DNA from: Corynebacterium qintianiae
Lineage (GTDB): Bacteria > Actinomycetota > Actinomycetes > Mycobacteriales > Mycobacteriaceae
DNA: 64,000 bases
Assembly (NCBI RefSeq): GCF_011038645.2
Contig: NZ_CP064955.1
Span: 186,001 to 250,000 of the forward strand
Direction of reading: 5' to 3'
Under the pieces are notes generated by a model. It did not search any database. It was not told where the DNA came from and saw nothing but the letters and a program-made list of their open reading frames with translations. A program made the position numbers and the translations under genes. Position 1 is the stretch's first letter. Every line of letters begins with the position of its first letter. Below, piece by piece: positions 37,740 to 47,593 of this stretch.

Positions 37740-38002
37740 CGCCTCCCCACAGGGAAGGCAGCCGTAACCACCGCGGGCCGCGCGCCGTCGGCCCGGCCTG
37801 TTCAAAGCCCGACAGTCAACGACTGGCCAGTCGCAGACTCGGCCCGTGTCGCGGCGGCCACGGTGAAGAAGTTCGCCGTGGCGCATTCGAAACCACCTAC
37901 GGTCTCTGCCCGCTTCACCCCTTTTGATTTTGAAGTTCTTTCCCTGCCGGGGCAAGCGCAAAGCCGGTGCGTAGCACCGGCTTTCAGTCGTCGATAAGCG
38001 CT
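37740..38002. other. islet right boundary without a supported gene
   Basis: 263 bp between the LGFP remnant and the third acyl-CoA ligase. Short open frames on both strands have no motif or ribosome site. The right edge of the islet probably lies here, as composition returns to normal; a strong hairpin at 37960-37984 precedes the ligase gene end. Confidence 0.5.
37960..37984 (-). terminator. hairpin terminator of acyl-CoA ligase copy 3
   Basis: AAAGCCGGTGC / GCACCGGCTTT, a perfect 11-bp stem with a 3-nt loop, 18 bp beyond the stop on the minus strand; only a short T run. Confidence 0.8.
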
Positions 38003-39718
38003 CTAGTTCTCGCCGACCTTGGTGTCGTCGCCCTGCTCTAGCATGTCCATCAGGATTGCCTGCACCTCGCGGCGGCGGATCTTGCCCGTCATGTCGCGGG
38101 AGAGGTCCTCGAAGTGGTAGAAGGTGCGCGGCACCTTGTAGGCGGTGAGTCGCTCGCGGGCGAACTCACGCAGGGTGTCGGACTGGATAACCGCACCCTC
38201 CCGAAGCGTCACGCAGGCGACGACGTCTTCTGAACCGTCCTTGCGCGGGCGGCCGACGACCGCGATGTCCTCGACGTCCGGGTGCTGCTTCATCACCTGC
38301 TCGACCTCGTCCGGGTAGACGTTGAATCCGCCGGTGATGATCATTTCCTTGATGCGGGAGACGAGACGGATGAAGCCGTCCTCCTCCATCACGCCCATGT
38401 CGCCGGTGCGGAACCAGCCGTCGTGGAACGCGGCTTCCGTCGCCTCCGGCTTGTTCAGGTAACCCTTGAACACCTGCGGGCCGCGGGCCAGAAGCTCTCC
38501 CGGTTCGCCGTCCGGCATGGTCTCATCCAGGTTGTCCGGGTTGGCGATGCGAATCTCCGTGTTTGGGAACGGCACGCCGATGTAACCGGGGCGGTGGTTT
38601 CCGTCCATCGGATTCGCGGTGAGGATCGGCGAGGTCTCCGTGAGGCCGTAGCCCTCCACGAGACGGCCGCCAGTGATGCCCTCCCACTTTTCAATCGTCG
38701 CTGCGGGCAGGGTGGATGCGCCGGAGAAGGAGTTGCGGATTGTTGGGTACTTCTTGTCGCTGGCGATGGCAGATTCGGCGATCTTCTCGTACAGCGTGGG
38801 CACGCCGGGGAAGAAGGTCGGCGAGTTCTTCTTCATCGCCATGGCGATGAGCGGCGGCTCCGGCGCGGGGACAAGGATCAGCTCCGCACCGGTGCCGATG
38901 CCCAGACCGACTGTGAGGGCGAAACCGTAAACATGGAAGAGAGGGAGGATCGTCATGATCTTCTCCGGCTCTTTGCCCAGGTCCTTCACCCACACCATGC
39001 CTGTCTTGAGCATGGAGTTCAGGTTCGCGTGAGTCAGCTGCGCACCCTTCGGCGGGCCTGTGGTGCCGGAGGTGTAGAGGATGAGAATGGTGTCGTCCTG
39101 CGCCACGTTCTCTGGGGCCTCGAACTGTTTGTCAATCATCAGCGCGGCCCACGGCATGGTGGCGGGCGCGTCGCCCGTGAGTTTGTCGCGCAGCTCCTTG
39201 ACCTTGGGGACGGGGAGTTTCAGCGCCGCGCGATACTTCAGCGGCATCGCGTCGATCATGTTGACCGAAACGATGGTGGACAGGGGTGCGTCCTTGCGGA
39301 TTGTCGAGATCGTCGGGGCCGCCTTGTCCCAGACGATGGCAACCTTGGCACCATGGTCCTGGAACTGGGGCAGGAGTTCGGCGGCGGTGTAGAGCGGGTT
39401 GTGCTCGACAACGATGGCGCCGATGCGCATGACGGCGATGAAGGAGATCACGTGCTGCGGGCAGTTGGGCATGACGAGCGCGACGCGGTCACCCTTCTTC
39501 ACACCGAGTTCTTGGAGACCCGCCGCAACTTTGAGCACCTGCTCGTTGAGTTCCGCGTACGTCATAGTCTTCTCGAAGAACCACGTTGCGGTCCGGTTCG
39601 AGAATTTGGCGAGGTTGCGCTCGTAAATGTCGACGAGAGTGTCCTCTCCCAGGTCAACCTCGTGCGGCGTCCACGGCGCGTAGTGCTTCAACCAGGCCTT
39701 TTCTTCCAGTGCGCCCAT
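38003..39718 (-). CDS. long-chain acyl-CoA ligase (FadD family), copy 3
   Basis: 571 codons; ATG with AGGAG 5 nt upstream (in GGAGCCT region). LYTSGTTGPPKG, EGYGLTETSP, RTGDMG and MTGKIRRREVQ present. Paralogue of copies 1 and 2 along the whole length. Copies 2 and 3 are now separated by the 2.2-kb LGFP islet. Forms acyl-CoA from fatty acids; specificity unknown. Confidence 0.93.
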   Translation of the reverse strand: MGALEEKAWLKHYAPWTPHEVDLGEDTLVDIYERNLAKFSNRTATWFFEKTMTYAELNEQVLKVAAGLQELGVKKGDRVALVMPNCPQHVISFIAVMRIGAIVVEHNPLYTAAELLPQFQDHGAKVAIVWDKAAPTISTIRKDAPLSTIVSVNMIDAMPLKYRAALKLPVPKVKELRDKLTGDAPATMPWAALMIDKQFEAPENVAQDDTILILYTSGTTGPPKGAQLTHANLNSMLKTGMVWVKDLGKEPEKIMTILPLFHVYGFALTVGLGIGTGAELILVPAPEPPLIAMAMKKNSPTFFPGVPTLYEKIAESAIASDKKYPTIRNSFSGASTLPAATIEKWEGITGGRLVEGYGLTETSPILTANPMDGNHRPGYIGVPFPNTEIRIANPDNLDETMPDGEPGELLARGPQVFKGYLNKPEATEAAFHDGWFRTGDMGVMEEDGFIRLVSRIKEMIITGGFNVYPDEVEQVMKQHPDVEDIAVVGRPRKDGSEDVVACVTLREGAVIQSDTLREFARERLTAYKVPRTFYHFEDLSRDMTGKIRRREVQAILMDMLEQGDDTKVGEN

Positions 39719-39911
39719 AAGAGGCTCCTTTGGGTTTCGATTCTTTGCGGTAGGGTTCCGTATCAGTATAGGGAAGCGTCAGTGTTTCGCATCACATTTA
39801 ATCCAAATCGTAACCGGGGACCCCTTTTCTGCACCGCCCGCCTTGCATGCCGCCCCACATCGGGTAAGAAATGTGGGTGACGGGGTGCACACGACAACGG
39901 GGGGAACCGAC

Positions 39912-40937
39912 ATGCACAACACCGAAGCAACAGGAATCTCATGGACGCAGTGGGTGCAGCAGCCGCAATCGCGCTTCGCCGAGCCGCCGAGCAACGAGTT
40001 GCTCCCGCCACCGGGCCTTGACCAGTCCACACTGGTCAACCCGGTCGGGGCGCCACCGCAGCGGGGTTGGCGCCGTCTGGTCCACGACTCGACGGGTGGG
40101 CGCCTCAACCCGGGCCGCTCGAAGCGCGAAGTGCGGGAGCAGGAGCTTGTCGACGCCATCCGGGCGCCGCTGCGAGGCGACTACCGCATCGCGGTGATGT
40201 CGCTGAAGGGCGGGGTGGGCAAGACCACGACCACCGTGGCGCTCGGAGGTGTTTTCGCCCAGACTCGGGGGGACAGGGTGATCGCCATCGACGCGAACCC
40301 GGACCTGGGCACGCTCGCCCAGCGCGCCGCCGCCCCGGCGCCAGCCACCATCCGGGACCTGCTCACCGCCCCCGACACGTCGCGCTACCCGCAGGTCCGC
40401 GCCTACACCAACCAGGCGGCATCGCGGCTGGAGGTGATCGGCTCCGAGCGGGACCCGGCGGTGAGCGAGGCGTTTAGCGAGGCCGACTACCGGCGCGCAG
40501 TCGACATCCTGCAGCACCACTACAACGTCATCCTCACGGACTGCGGCACGGGGCTCATGCACTCGACGATGGCTGGAGTGCTCGACCTGGCCAACGTACT
40601 GATTTTGGTCACGACGCCAGCGCTCGATGGTGTGCAGTCGGCGGCCGCCACCCTCGACTGGCTCAGCCTCCACGGCCACGACCAACTCGCCGCCAACGCG
40701 GTCGTTGTCGTCTCCGCCAACGCGCCCGGAGCCCCGACGATCGACATGGCCCGCCTCACCGAGCACTTCACCTCCCGTACCCGGGCCGTCCACCTCATTC
40801 CGTACGACCGGCACCTCGCGGAAGGCGCGGTGGTCGAACTGGACCGACTGCACCAGAAAACTCTGAACGCCTACCGGCTCCTCGCAGCCGAGGTCGCCGC
40901 AGACTTTGGCTCCTGGCACCGACATGCGGCCTATTAG
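39912..40937 (+). CDS. ParA/MinD-like ATPase with disordered N-terminus (EspI-like)
   Basis: 341 codons from ATG at 39912 with GGGGGGAA upstream; the frame opens earlier but without a start signal. A Pro-rich ~85-residue N-terminus is followed by the deviant Walker [13 protein letters not shown] (residues 97-108), [11 protein letters not shown], and VILTDCGTG. This is the organisation of mycobacterial MinD-like proteins of ESX loci and their corynebacterial orthologues. No ParB-like partner is nearby. It probably switches membrane or partner association by ATP hydrolysis; the cargo is unknown. Confidence 0.75.
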   Translation: MHNTEATGISWTQWVQQPQSRFAEPPSNELLPPPGLDQSTLVNPVGAPPQRGWRRLVHDSTGGRLNPGRSKREVREQELVDAIRAPLRGDYRIAVMSLKGGVGKTTTTVALGGVFAQTRGDRVIAIDANPDLGTLAQRAAAPAPATIRDLLTAPDTSRYPQVRAYTNQAASRLEVIGSERDPAVSEAFSEADYRRAVDILQHHYNVILTDCGTGLMHSTMAGVLDLANVLILVTTPALDGVQSAAATLDWLSLHGHDQLAANAVVVVSANAPGAPTIDMARLTEHFTSRTRAVHLIPYDRHLAEGAVVELDRLHQKTLNAYRLLAAEVAADFGSWHRHAAY

Positions 40938-40963
40938 CGCAACGCCAACTTAGAATTGCGGGC

Positions 40964-42229
40964 ATGCGCGTCGCGATGATCTCCATGCACACGTCCCCGC
41001 TCGAGCAACCGGGCACTGGGGACGCCGGCGGCATGAACGTCTACGTCGTAAACATCGCGCGCGAGCTGGCGCGCCGGGGTGTGGTGGTGGACATATTCAC
41101 CCGAGCCACCCGTCCGAGCCAGGGGGAGGTGGTGCACGTCCGCGAGGGGTTGCGCGTGGTAAATATCGTCGCCGGTCCGTACGAGGGGCTGGCGAAGGAG
41201 GACCTGCCGACTCAGCTCGCCGCCTTCGCCGGCGGCATTCTCCAGTTTGCCCGCGCGGAAAGGGCCGTCTACGACCTCATTCATTCGCACTACTGGCTCT
41301 CCGGTCAAGTCGCGTGGCTGCTGGCGGATCTCGCCCGCGTGCCGCTGATCCACACCGGGCACACGTGGGCGGCTGTGAAGAACGCACACCGCTCTCACGC
41401 CGACGAGCCGGAGGGGGAGGCGCGGCGGATCTGCGAGCAGCAGCTGGTGGACAACGCGGACTCGCTCGTGGTCAACACCGAAGACGAAATACTCGAGCTG
41501 GCGCGGCACTACGACGTGGACCCGTCGAAAATTGCGGTGGTCACGCCAGGTGCCGACACCGATCTGTTCACACCCGGCACGAACCGCAACACCGAGGTCG
41601 CTCGCCGCCAGCTCGGCATTCCGTTGAACGCGAACGTCATCGCGTTCGTGGGCAGGCTGCAAGAGTTCAAGGGCCCGCAGGTGCTGCTCAGGGCCGTGGG
41701 TGAGCTGGTGCGGCGCGACCCGAACCGCGATGTGCGGGTGGTCGTGTGCGGCGGGGCGTCGGGAAGCGGGTCGACGGTCGATCACTACCGGGTGCTCGCG
41801 CGCGAGGAGGGGATCGCACGGCGCGTGCGGTTCCTGGGGCCGCGCCCGCCGGAGGAACTGGTGTCGGTGTACCAGGCCGCGGACATCGTCGCGGTGCCCA
41901 GTTACAACGAATCCTTCGGCCTTGTCGCTGTGGAGGCGCAGGCGACCGGCACCCCAGTGATCGCGGCGCACGTCGGTGGTTTGCCCCTCGCTGTCGCGGA
42001 CGGTGAAACCGGCCTTTTGGTCAGCGGTCATAATCCGTCCGCGTGGGCCGACGCTTTCGAGGAGTTGCTTGACGACGACGACAGGCGCATCGCCATGGGT
42101 GAGGCCGCGGTTGCACACGCCGGCCGGTTCAGCTGGGCCGTCTCGGCGGCCGCCTTATCGCGGGTGTACGAGGAGACCCTGTCCACCTTCGTGCCGGGCA
42201 GCTCGGAGCGGGAACCGTTCGGTGGGTGA
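40964..42229 (+). CDS. mshA: D-inositol-3-phosphate glycosyltransferase, first step of mycothiol synthesis
   Basis: 421 codons. GT4-type glycosyltransferase: N-terminal [24 protein letters not shown] loop (nucleotide-sugar and acceptor binding), [20 protein letters not shown], and C-terminal [23 protein letters not shown] with the EX7E-type glutamates. This is diagnostic for MshA, which links GlcNAc from UDP-GlcNAc to inositol-3-phosphate. Same order mshA-gpmA-senX3-regX3 as C. glutamicum. Starts 26 bp after the ParA-like gene. Confidence 0.95.
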   Translation: MRVAMISMHTSPLEQPGTGDAGGMNVYVVNIARELARRGVVVDIFTRATRPSQGEVVHVREGLRVVNIVAGPYEGLAKEDLPTQLAAFAGGILQFARAERAVYDLIHSHYWLSGQVAWLLADLARVPLIHTGHTWAAVKNAHRSHADEPEGEARRICEQQLVDNADSLVVNTEDEILELARHYDVDPSKIAVVTPGADTDLFTPGTNRNTEVARRQLGIPLNANVIAFVGRLQEFKGPQVLLRAVGELVRRDPNRDVRVVVCGGASGSGSTVDHYRVLAREEGIARRVRFLGPRPPEELVSVYQAADIVAVPSYNESFGLVAVEAQATGTPVIAAHVGGLPLAVADGETGLLVSGHNPSAWADAFEELLDDDDRRIAMGEAAVAHAGRFSWAVSAAALSRVYEETLSTFVPGSSEREPFGG

Positions 42230-42259
42230 GGGGCCCGGATTCGTGGCATGCTTGAAGGC

Positions 42260-43009
42260 ATGAGCAACGGAAAGCTGATTCTGGTCCGGCACGGACAGAG
42301 CAAGTGGAACGAGTCCAACCAATTCACGGGCTGGGTCGACGTCGACCTCACTGAGAAGGGCGAACAAGAGGCTGTCAACGCCGGCAAGCTGCTCGTGGAG
42401 AAGGGCATCGCGCCCGACATCGTGTTCACGTCGCTGCTGCGCCGCGCGATCCGCACGGCCAACATCGCCCTCAATGCGGCCGACCGCCACTGGATCCCGG
42501 TCGTGCGCAACTGGCGCCTCAACGAGCGCCACTACGGCAAGCTCCAGGGCCTGAACAAGGCTGAGATCCGCGCAGAGTTCGGCGAGGAACAGTTCATGAC
42601 GTGGCGCCGTTCCTACGACACCCCGCCGCCGGAGCTCGAAGATGACAACGAGTACTCGCAGGCGAACGACCCGCGCTACGCCAACCTGCCGCAGGTGCCC
42701 CGCACGGAGTGTTTGAAGGACGTTGTCGAGCGTTTCCTGCCCTTCTACGAAGATGTCATCCTGCCCGAGGCGCTGCAGGGAAAGACCGTCATGCTGGCCG
42801 CCCACGGCAACTCCCTGCGTGCACTGGTCAAGCACCTGGACAACATCTCGGACGACGACATCGCGGGTCTGAACATCCCGACCGGCATGCCGCTGGTCTA
42901 CGAGATCGGTGAACGCGGCGCCGTACTGAACCCGGGCGGCACCTACCTGGATCCCGAGGCGGCGGCGGCCGGGGCCGCAGCGGTGGCGAACCAGGGAAAC
43001 CAGAAGTAA
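42260..43009 (+). CDS. gpmA: 2,3-bisphosphoglycerate-dependent phosphoglycerate mutase
   Basis: 249 codons; the ATG at 42260 gives the family start [16 protein letters not shown] with the phospho-acceptor His in [27 protein letters not shown] and [10 protein letters not shown] (second catalytic His) are all present. Interconverts 3- and 2-phosphoglycerate in glycolysis. An upstream ATG four codons earlier is possible. Confidence 0.96.
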   Translation: MSNGKLILVRHGQSKWNESNQFTGWVDVDLTEKGEQEAVNAGKLLVEKGIAPDIVFTSLLRRAIRTANIALNAADRHWIPVVRNWRLNERHYGKLQGLNKAEIRAEFGEEQFMTWRRSYDTPPPELEDDNEYSQANDPRYANLPQVPRTECLKDVVERFLPFYEDVILPEALQGKTVMLAAHGNSLRALVKHLDNISDDDIAGLNIPTGMPLVYEIGERGAVLNPGGTYLDPEAAAAGAAAVANQGNQK

Positions 43010-43015
43010 GCCGGT

Positions 43016-44257
43016 TTGTCACCTGCTGTAGCTTTCGTCCTCGGCGCCCTGCTCGCCGCGGCTGCGGTCGCGCTCGCCCGCTGGGTGGGGCGCCGCGGCC
43101 AGGGTGCGTCGTTGCCCGAGCCCGAAGAGCACCACGTCAGCACGATGAGCCAGGTTCTGCACCTGGCCATCCAGGGCTCCACGACCGGTTTCCTGGTGGT
43201 CAATCGAACGGGCAGGGTCATCATGTCGAACCCCCGCGCCCACGAGATGTCCATCGTGCATGGCCGTACCGTCAACCCGACGGTAATGGAGACCGCACGC
43301 GACGTTTTCGACGACCTCGAGACGCGCACGATAGACCTCGACCTGCCTAAACGGGCGACGGGGAGCCTGGTGCGCAGCGTTCGGGCCGTCGTTAAGCCTC
43401 TCACCCTGACCGACACGTCGTTCGTGATCGTCTACGGCACCGACGAGTCGGAGAACGTTCGCATGGAGGCCGCCCGCCGTGACTTCGTGGCTAACGTCTC
43501 CCACGAGCTGAAGACTCCGGTCGGTGGCGTCTCGCTGCTCGCCCAGGCGCTTCTGCAGGATCCGGGGGACCCGGAGATGGTCACCTACTTCGGTGAGAAG
43601 CTGCTCAAGGAGTCCCACCGGATGGGGGACATGATCACAGACCTGATCAGCCTGTCCAAGCTGCAGGGCGCCGAGGCGTTGCCCGAGATGGCGCCGGTGC
43701 GTGTCGACGACGTCATCGACGACGCCATCCAGCGAAACCAGGTCACCGCAGACAACCGCGAAATCGAGCTGACGCGCTCCGCGCGTACCGGCATCAAGGT
43801 GCTGGGCGACCGGGCCCTGCTCACGGCCGCAGTGTCGAACCTGGTGTCCAACGCGGTCAACTACTCGCCCAACAACCAGCCGGTGACCATCACTCAGAAG
43901 ATCGTGCGCGACTCGGTCGTGCTTATCCGCGTTACTGACCGGGGAATTGGCATCGCCCCAGAGGACCAGAAGCGCGTTTTCGAGCGTTTCTACCGCGTGG
44001 ACAAGGCCCGGTCCCGATCGACAGGCGGCACCGGGCTCGGCTTGGCCATCGTCAAGCATGTCGTGGCCAACCACGGAGGTAACATCAAGTTGTGGTCGCG
44101 GCCCGAAACGGGTTCCACCTTCACCATTGAGCTACCGATCTACACCCCCGAGACCCAGGTCGCGATGGGGGAGCGTGAGGCGGAAAAACCCAGTGCGCCC
44201 AGTGGTCCCGCCGGGATGCGGGTGGCCGCGCGTCGTAAGGAAAGGGAGAAGCAATGA
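43016..44257 (+). CDS. senX3: sensor histidine kinase SenX3
   Basis: 413 codons from TTG 6 bp after the gpmA stop (no ATG/GTG nearby fits the N-terminus). One transmembrane helix (AVAFVLGALLAAAAVALARW), a PAS-like region (residues about 45-140), HisKA with phospho-His about 163 in ANVSHELKTPVGG, then the ATPase domain with NLVSNAVNYSP (N box), DRGIGIAPEDQ (G1) and GGTGLGLAIVKHV (G2). In mycobacteria SenX3 senses phosphate status with the Pst/PhoU system. Overlaps regX3 by 4 bp. Confidence 0.92.
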   Translation: MSPAVAFVLGALLAAAAVALARWVGRRGQGASLPEPEEHHVSTMSQVLHLAIQGSTTGFLVVNRTGRVIMSNPRAHEMSIVHGRTVNPTVMETARDVFDDLETRTIDLDLPKRATGSLVRSVRAVVKPLTLTDTSFVIVYGTDESENVRMEAARRDFVANVSHELKTPVGGVSLLAQALLQDPGDPEMVTYFGEKLLKESHRMGDMITDLISLSKLQGAEALPEMAPVRVDDVIDDAIQRNQVTADNREIELTRSARTGIKVLGDRALLTAAVSNLVSNAVNYSPNNQPVTITQKIVRDSVVLIRVTDRGIGIAPEDQKRVFERFYRVDKARSRSTGGTGLGLAIVKHVVANHGGNIKLWSRPETGSTFTIELPIYTPETQVAMGEREAEKPSAPSGPAGMRVAARRKEREKQ

Positions 44258-44946
44258 CGACGATCCTCATTGTCGAAGACGAAGAATCCTTGGCCGACCC
44301 CTTGGCCTACCTCCTGCGCAAGGAGGGGTTCGAGGCGGTCGTGGCCCCGGACGGGCAGACCGCGCTCGAGGAGTTCAGCGCCAATGCCATCGATTTGGTG
44401 CTGCTCGATTTGATGCTGCCCGGGATGAGCGGGACCGACGTGTGCAAGAAGCTCCGCGCTATCTCGGCCGTCCCGATCATCATGGTCACGGCGCGCGACT
44501 CCGAGATTGACAAGGTTGTCGGCCTTGAGCTGGGTGCGGATGACTATGTGACCAAGCCGTACTCCACACGAGAGCTCATCGCCCGCATCCGCGCGGTACT
44601 GCGCCGCGGCCCCGAGGTCGTGGAAGAGGAGGAAGAGTCCGACGACCGCGTCTTGGAAGGCGGTCGGGTCAGGTTGGACGTCTCTCGCCACACGGTCTAT
44701 GTCGAAGGACAGCCTGTGGCGATGCCGCTAAAGGAGTTCGACCTGCTCGAGTACCTCATGCGCAACGCGGGCCGGGTGCTCACCCGCGGACAGCTCATCG
44801 AACGCATTTGGGGCGCGGACTACGTGGGCGACACAAAGACACTCGACGTCCACGTCAAGCGTTTGCGCACCAAGATTGAGGTGGCGCCGTCGCGCCCGAC
44901 CCAGCTGGTCACCGTCCGTGGCCTCGGTTACAAGTTCGAGGCCTGA
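44254..44946 (+). CDS. regX3: two-component response regulator RegX3
   Basis: 230 codons, ATG with GGGAGAAG upstream, overlapping senX3 (ATGA-type). Receiver domain with phospho-acceptor Asp52 in LLDLMLPG, conserved Lys in VTKPYS, and an OmpR-type winged helix ([34 protein letters not shown]). Regulates phosphate-responsive genes in mycobacteria. Convergent with the Cys-rich gene (overlap 19 bp). Confidence 0.95.
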   Translation: MTTILIVEDEESLADPLAYLLRKEGFEAVVAPDGQTALEEFSANAIDLVLLDLMLPGMSGTDVCKKLRAISAVPIIMVTARDSEIDKVVGLELGADDYVTKPYSTRELIARIRAVLRRGPEVVEEEEESDDRVLEGGRVRLDVSRHTVYVEGQPVAMPLKEFDLLEYLMRNAGRVLTRGQLIERIWGADYVGDTKTLDVHVKRLRTKIEVAPSRPTQLVTVRGLGYKFEA

Positions 44947-45836
44947 TCGCGGCTCGCGGGGTGGGCCGCCTTGGCAAAGGCCGGGAGGGTGGCGCGCGCT
45001 GAGCAGTGCTTCTCGACGACCCGGTACGCCGCGTCGCCGATCAACGCCGACAGCTCGTCTTTCATGGACTTCCACACGGGTGTGCCGCCGCTTCCCGAGT
45101 GGCAGTTGGAGTCACCGGTACACCACCAGTCGAAATCTTCCCCGCCGCCGCCCCACTGGCGCCGGTCGTACTCGCCGATGGTGGTGCGCAAAATTTCCTC
45201 GCCGTCGGAACGCTCCTCCCATTCGTCTTCGCGGGAGAACGGCACCTGCCAGCACACCTCCGGTTTGGACCCGATGACGCTCCGTCCCTCTGCGACCGCC
45301 CACTGGTGCAGAGCGCAGCCCGGGCCGGTTTCGGCGTCGGCGCGGTTGGCGAAGATGCAGGCACCGTCGACACGCGTTGTCTTCAGGCTGGGTTCTTCCT
45401 CTCCCTCATCCCATTCCAGCCACGGCTCAAGCGCTGTTGGGTCGGCTGCCTCGATGTACGGGTCGACGCCGGCGGGGCGCAGCTGCCAAAACTGCGCGGG
45501 CATCTCGGCGACGGCGTTGTAGAGGTCGTCGCGGTCTTTCTCGTCCGAGAGGTACGCGCCGTGAATGCAGCAGCCGGCCACGGGGAGGCTTTCATCGATG
45601 CCGTGGCATTCGGAGGTGCCGAAGCGGCAGCTCCACGTGGACTCCAGCCAGGTCAAGTCGACGGTGATGTAGTGCTTCGGGTCCTCCGGGTGGATGAACT
45701 CGAACCACTCGCGGGGGAAATCCGCGGCAACCTCACGCCCTGCGAGAATGGACTTTCCTGCCGGGGAACTGGCGGGAAAACCGAGATAAACGGGACTTTG
45801 GGCTGGTTGATTCACACTTGAGTACCGTAGACCCAC
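44928..45836 (-). CDS. conserved Cys-rich protein, function unknown
   Basis: 302 codons. Many Cys are spread in clusters ([66 protein letters not shown]), suggesting metal or Fe-S binding, as in YkgJ/DUF3109-like proteins. No signal peptide. It is conserved in corynebacteria between regX3 and ppx. The first base is 12 bp from the divergent ppx start, so both are likely leaderless or share a compact promoter. No enzymatic role can be assigned. Confidence 0.75.
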   Translation of the reverse strand: MGLRYSSVNQPAQSPVYLGFPASSPAGKSILAGREVAADFPREWFEFIHPEDPKHYITVDLTWLESTWSCRFGTSECHGIDESLPVAGCCIHGAYLSDEKDRDDLYNAVAEMPAQFWQLRPAGVDPYIEAADPTALEPWLEWDEGEEEPSLKTTRVDGACIFANRADAETGPGCALHQWAVAEGRSVIGSKPEVCWQVPFSREDEWEERSDGEEILRTTIGEYDRRQWGGGGEDFDWWCTGDSNCHSGSGGTPVWKSMKDELSALIGDAAYRVVEKHCSARATLPAFAKAAHPASRDQASNL

Positions 45837-45848
45837 TACTCTGGTTGT

Positions 45849-46793
45849 GTGCGACTAGGTGTATTAGATGTTGGCAGCAATACCGTCCACCTCGTGGCGG
45901 TCGATGCCCACAGCGGCGGCCGTCCGACTCCGATGAGCGATTGGAAGCAGCCCCTGCGGCTAGTCGAGCTTCTCGACGCGGACGGCGCGATCGAGGACAA
46001 GGGTGTCGACAAACTCGTCGGCGCCGTCCAAGAGGCGAAGGACCTTTCCGGGAACTTGAAGTGCGAGGAGTTCCTCGCGTTCGCCACTTCTGCGATCCGC
46101 TCCGCGACGAACTCGGATGACGTGCTTCGCCGGGTGGAGAAGAAGACCGGTGTGGAGCTGCGCATCCTCAGCGGTGTGGAGGAGGCGCGCCTGACGTTCC
46201 TCGCGGCCCGGCGTTGGCACGGTTGGTCCGCCGGCCGGATCACGAACATCGACATCGGCGGCGGCTCGCTCGAGATGTCCACCGGCATCGAGGAGACTCC
46301 CGACCTCGCGGTGTCCCTCGACCTGGGTGCGGGCCGCCTCACCCACCAGTGGTTCGACACCGACCCGCCCGAGCGCAAAAAGATCAACCTGTTGCGCGAT
46401 TTCATCGACGCCGAGCTGGCTCTGCCGGCGGAGCAGTTCCGCGCCCTCGGTGAGACCGGGCTGGCTGTGGGCACCTCGAAAACGCTGCGCACGCTCGCCC
46501 GCCTCACTGGCGCGGCACCGTCGTCGGCGGGCCCTTTTGTCAAGCGCACGCTCACCGCGCCGGGCCTTCGGCAGCTGATCGCGTTCATTTCACGCATGAC
46601 GGCAGCGGACAGGGCGGAGCTTGAAGGCATCAACGCAGACCGTTCCCACCAAATCGTCGCAGGCGCGTTGGTGGCTGAAGCCGCGATGCGCGCCTTAAAT
46701 ATTGATAAGTTGGAAATCTGCCCGTGGGCGTTGCGCGAAGGCGTGATCTTGCGGTGGATCGATCAGGGACAAAAATTCGAAGGAGAGAGCTAA
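45849..46793 (+). CDS. ppx: exopolyphosphatase / guanosine pentaphosphatase family (Ppx/GppA)
   Basis: 314 codons from GTG. ASKHA-type ATPase fold: [19 protein letters not shown] (phosphate 1), [32 protein letters not shown] (phosphate 2). Shorter single-domain form typical of actinobacterial Ppx1/Ppx2. Hydrolyses polyphosphate or (p)ppGpp; position behind the phosphate-linked senX3-regX3 genes suits polyphosphate. Its stop touches the next ATG. Confidence 0.9.
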   Translation: MRLGVLDVGSNTVHLVAVDAHSGGRPTPMSDWKQPLRLVELLDADGAIEDKGVDKLVGAVQEAKDLSGNLKCEEFLAFATSAIRSATNSDDVLRRVEKKTGVELRILSGVEEARLTFLAARRWHGWSAGRITNIDIGGGSLEMSTGIEETPDLAVSLDLGAGRLTHQWFDTDPPERKKINLLRDFIDAELALPAEQFRALGETGLAVGTSKTLRTLARLTGAAPSSAGPFVKRTLTAPGLRQLIAFISRMTAADRAELEGINADRSHQIVAGALVAEAAMRALNIDKLEICPWALREGVILRWIDQGQKFEGES

Positions 46794-47557
46794 TGGCGGA
46801 TGACTCGCAGCTCACTGTCGCGGAACTTCTGGCGCGCGCTCAGAAAGAAAACCCCGGCGACGAGCAGCCGCGCCGCCGGCGCCGCCGCAGCCTCGACGAG
46901 GGCGGAGTCTCCGTTGCTGAATTAACCGGTTCGCTGCGCAAGGTCGACGCCCGCCCGGTGGAGTCGAAGCACTCCAGCGTCCCGATCGACCCCGTTGACA
47001 GAACCCCGAAGCCGCAGTCCGCGCAGGAGACCGCCCCGGAAACCGTCGTTCTGCAGAAGGTGGACGCCCCGGCGCCAGAGCAGAAGGCGCCCGCCGCCGC
47101 GGAAACCACCACCTGGTCGAAGTTCGAGCGTCCGGCCCCTGCTCCCGTTCCGGCTGCGGTGCCGCTCGATGCGACGGGTGAAATCCCAGTCGTCGAGACG
47201 GAGACGGCCGTGGAACAACCGGTGCAGGACCGTACCGGAGAGTTTGACCTGTTCGGCGCGGATGAGCCGGGACAGGCGGCGGAGCCCGTCGAGGAGGACG
47301 CGGCCGTCAACCCGATCTCGCTCGTGCTGTTCGTCTTCCTCGGGTTGGTAGCCGGCGTGCTCGGGTTCCTCGCATTCCGGTGGGTCTGGGCGAGTCTCCC
47401 GGTCGCCGCGGCCGTGATCCTCGCTCTTGTGGTGACCGCGCTGGTCGTTGTCGGCGTGCGTGCCCTGCGCACCGGCAAGGACGGTCTGAGCATGACGCTG
47501 GCCGGCATCGCCGGCTTGGTGATGACGCTCGGTCCGGGCCTCATCAACGGGTTGTAG
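46793..47557 (+). CDS. membrane protein with long disordered N-terminus
   Basis: 254 codons from the ATG at 46793, overlapping the ppx stop by one base, with GGAGAGAG upstream. About 180 residues rich in Pro, Ala, Glu and Arg (a RRRRR tract at 24-28) precede two or three hydrophobic helices (LVLFVFLGLVAGVLGFLAFRW, VAAAVILALVVTALVVVGV, ITGLVMTLGPG-like end). Conserved in corynebacteria between ppx and proC; function unknown. Confidence 0.75.
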   Translation: MADDSQLTVAELLARAQKENPGDEQPRRRRRRSLDEGGVSVAELTGSLRKVDARPVESKHSSVPIDPVDRTPKPQSAQETAPETVVLQKVDAPAPEQKAPAAAETTTWSKFERPAPAPVPAAVPLDATGEIPVVETETAVEQPVQDRTGEFDLFGADEPGQAAEPVEEDAAVNPISLVLFVFLGLVAGVLGFLAFRWVWASLPVAAAVILALVVTALVVVGVRALRTGKDGLSMTLAGIAGLVMTLGPGLINGL

Positions 47558-47593
47558 AACGGAGACTCCCGGTTCGCTGCGGGGTGTGGCAGT

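Noticed and set aside
37697..37927. 76-codon plus-strand open frame at the islet edge
   Set aside because: Low-complexity Pro/Arg composition, overlaps the LGFP remnant frame and has no start signal.
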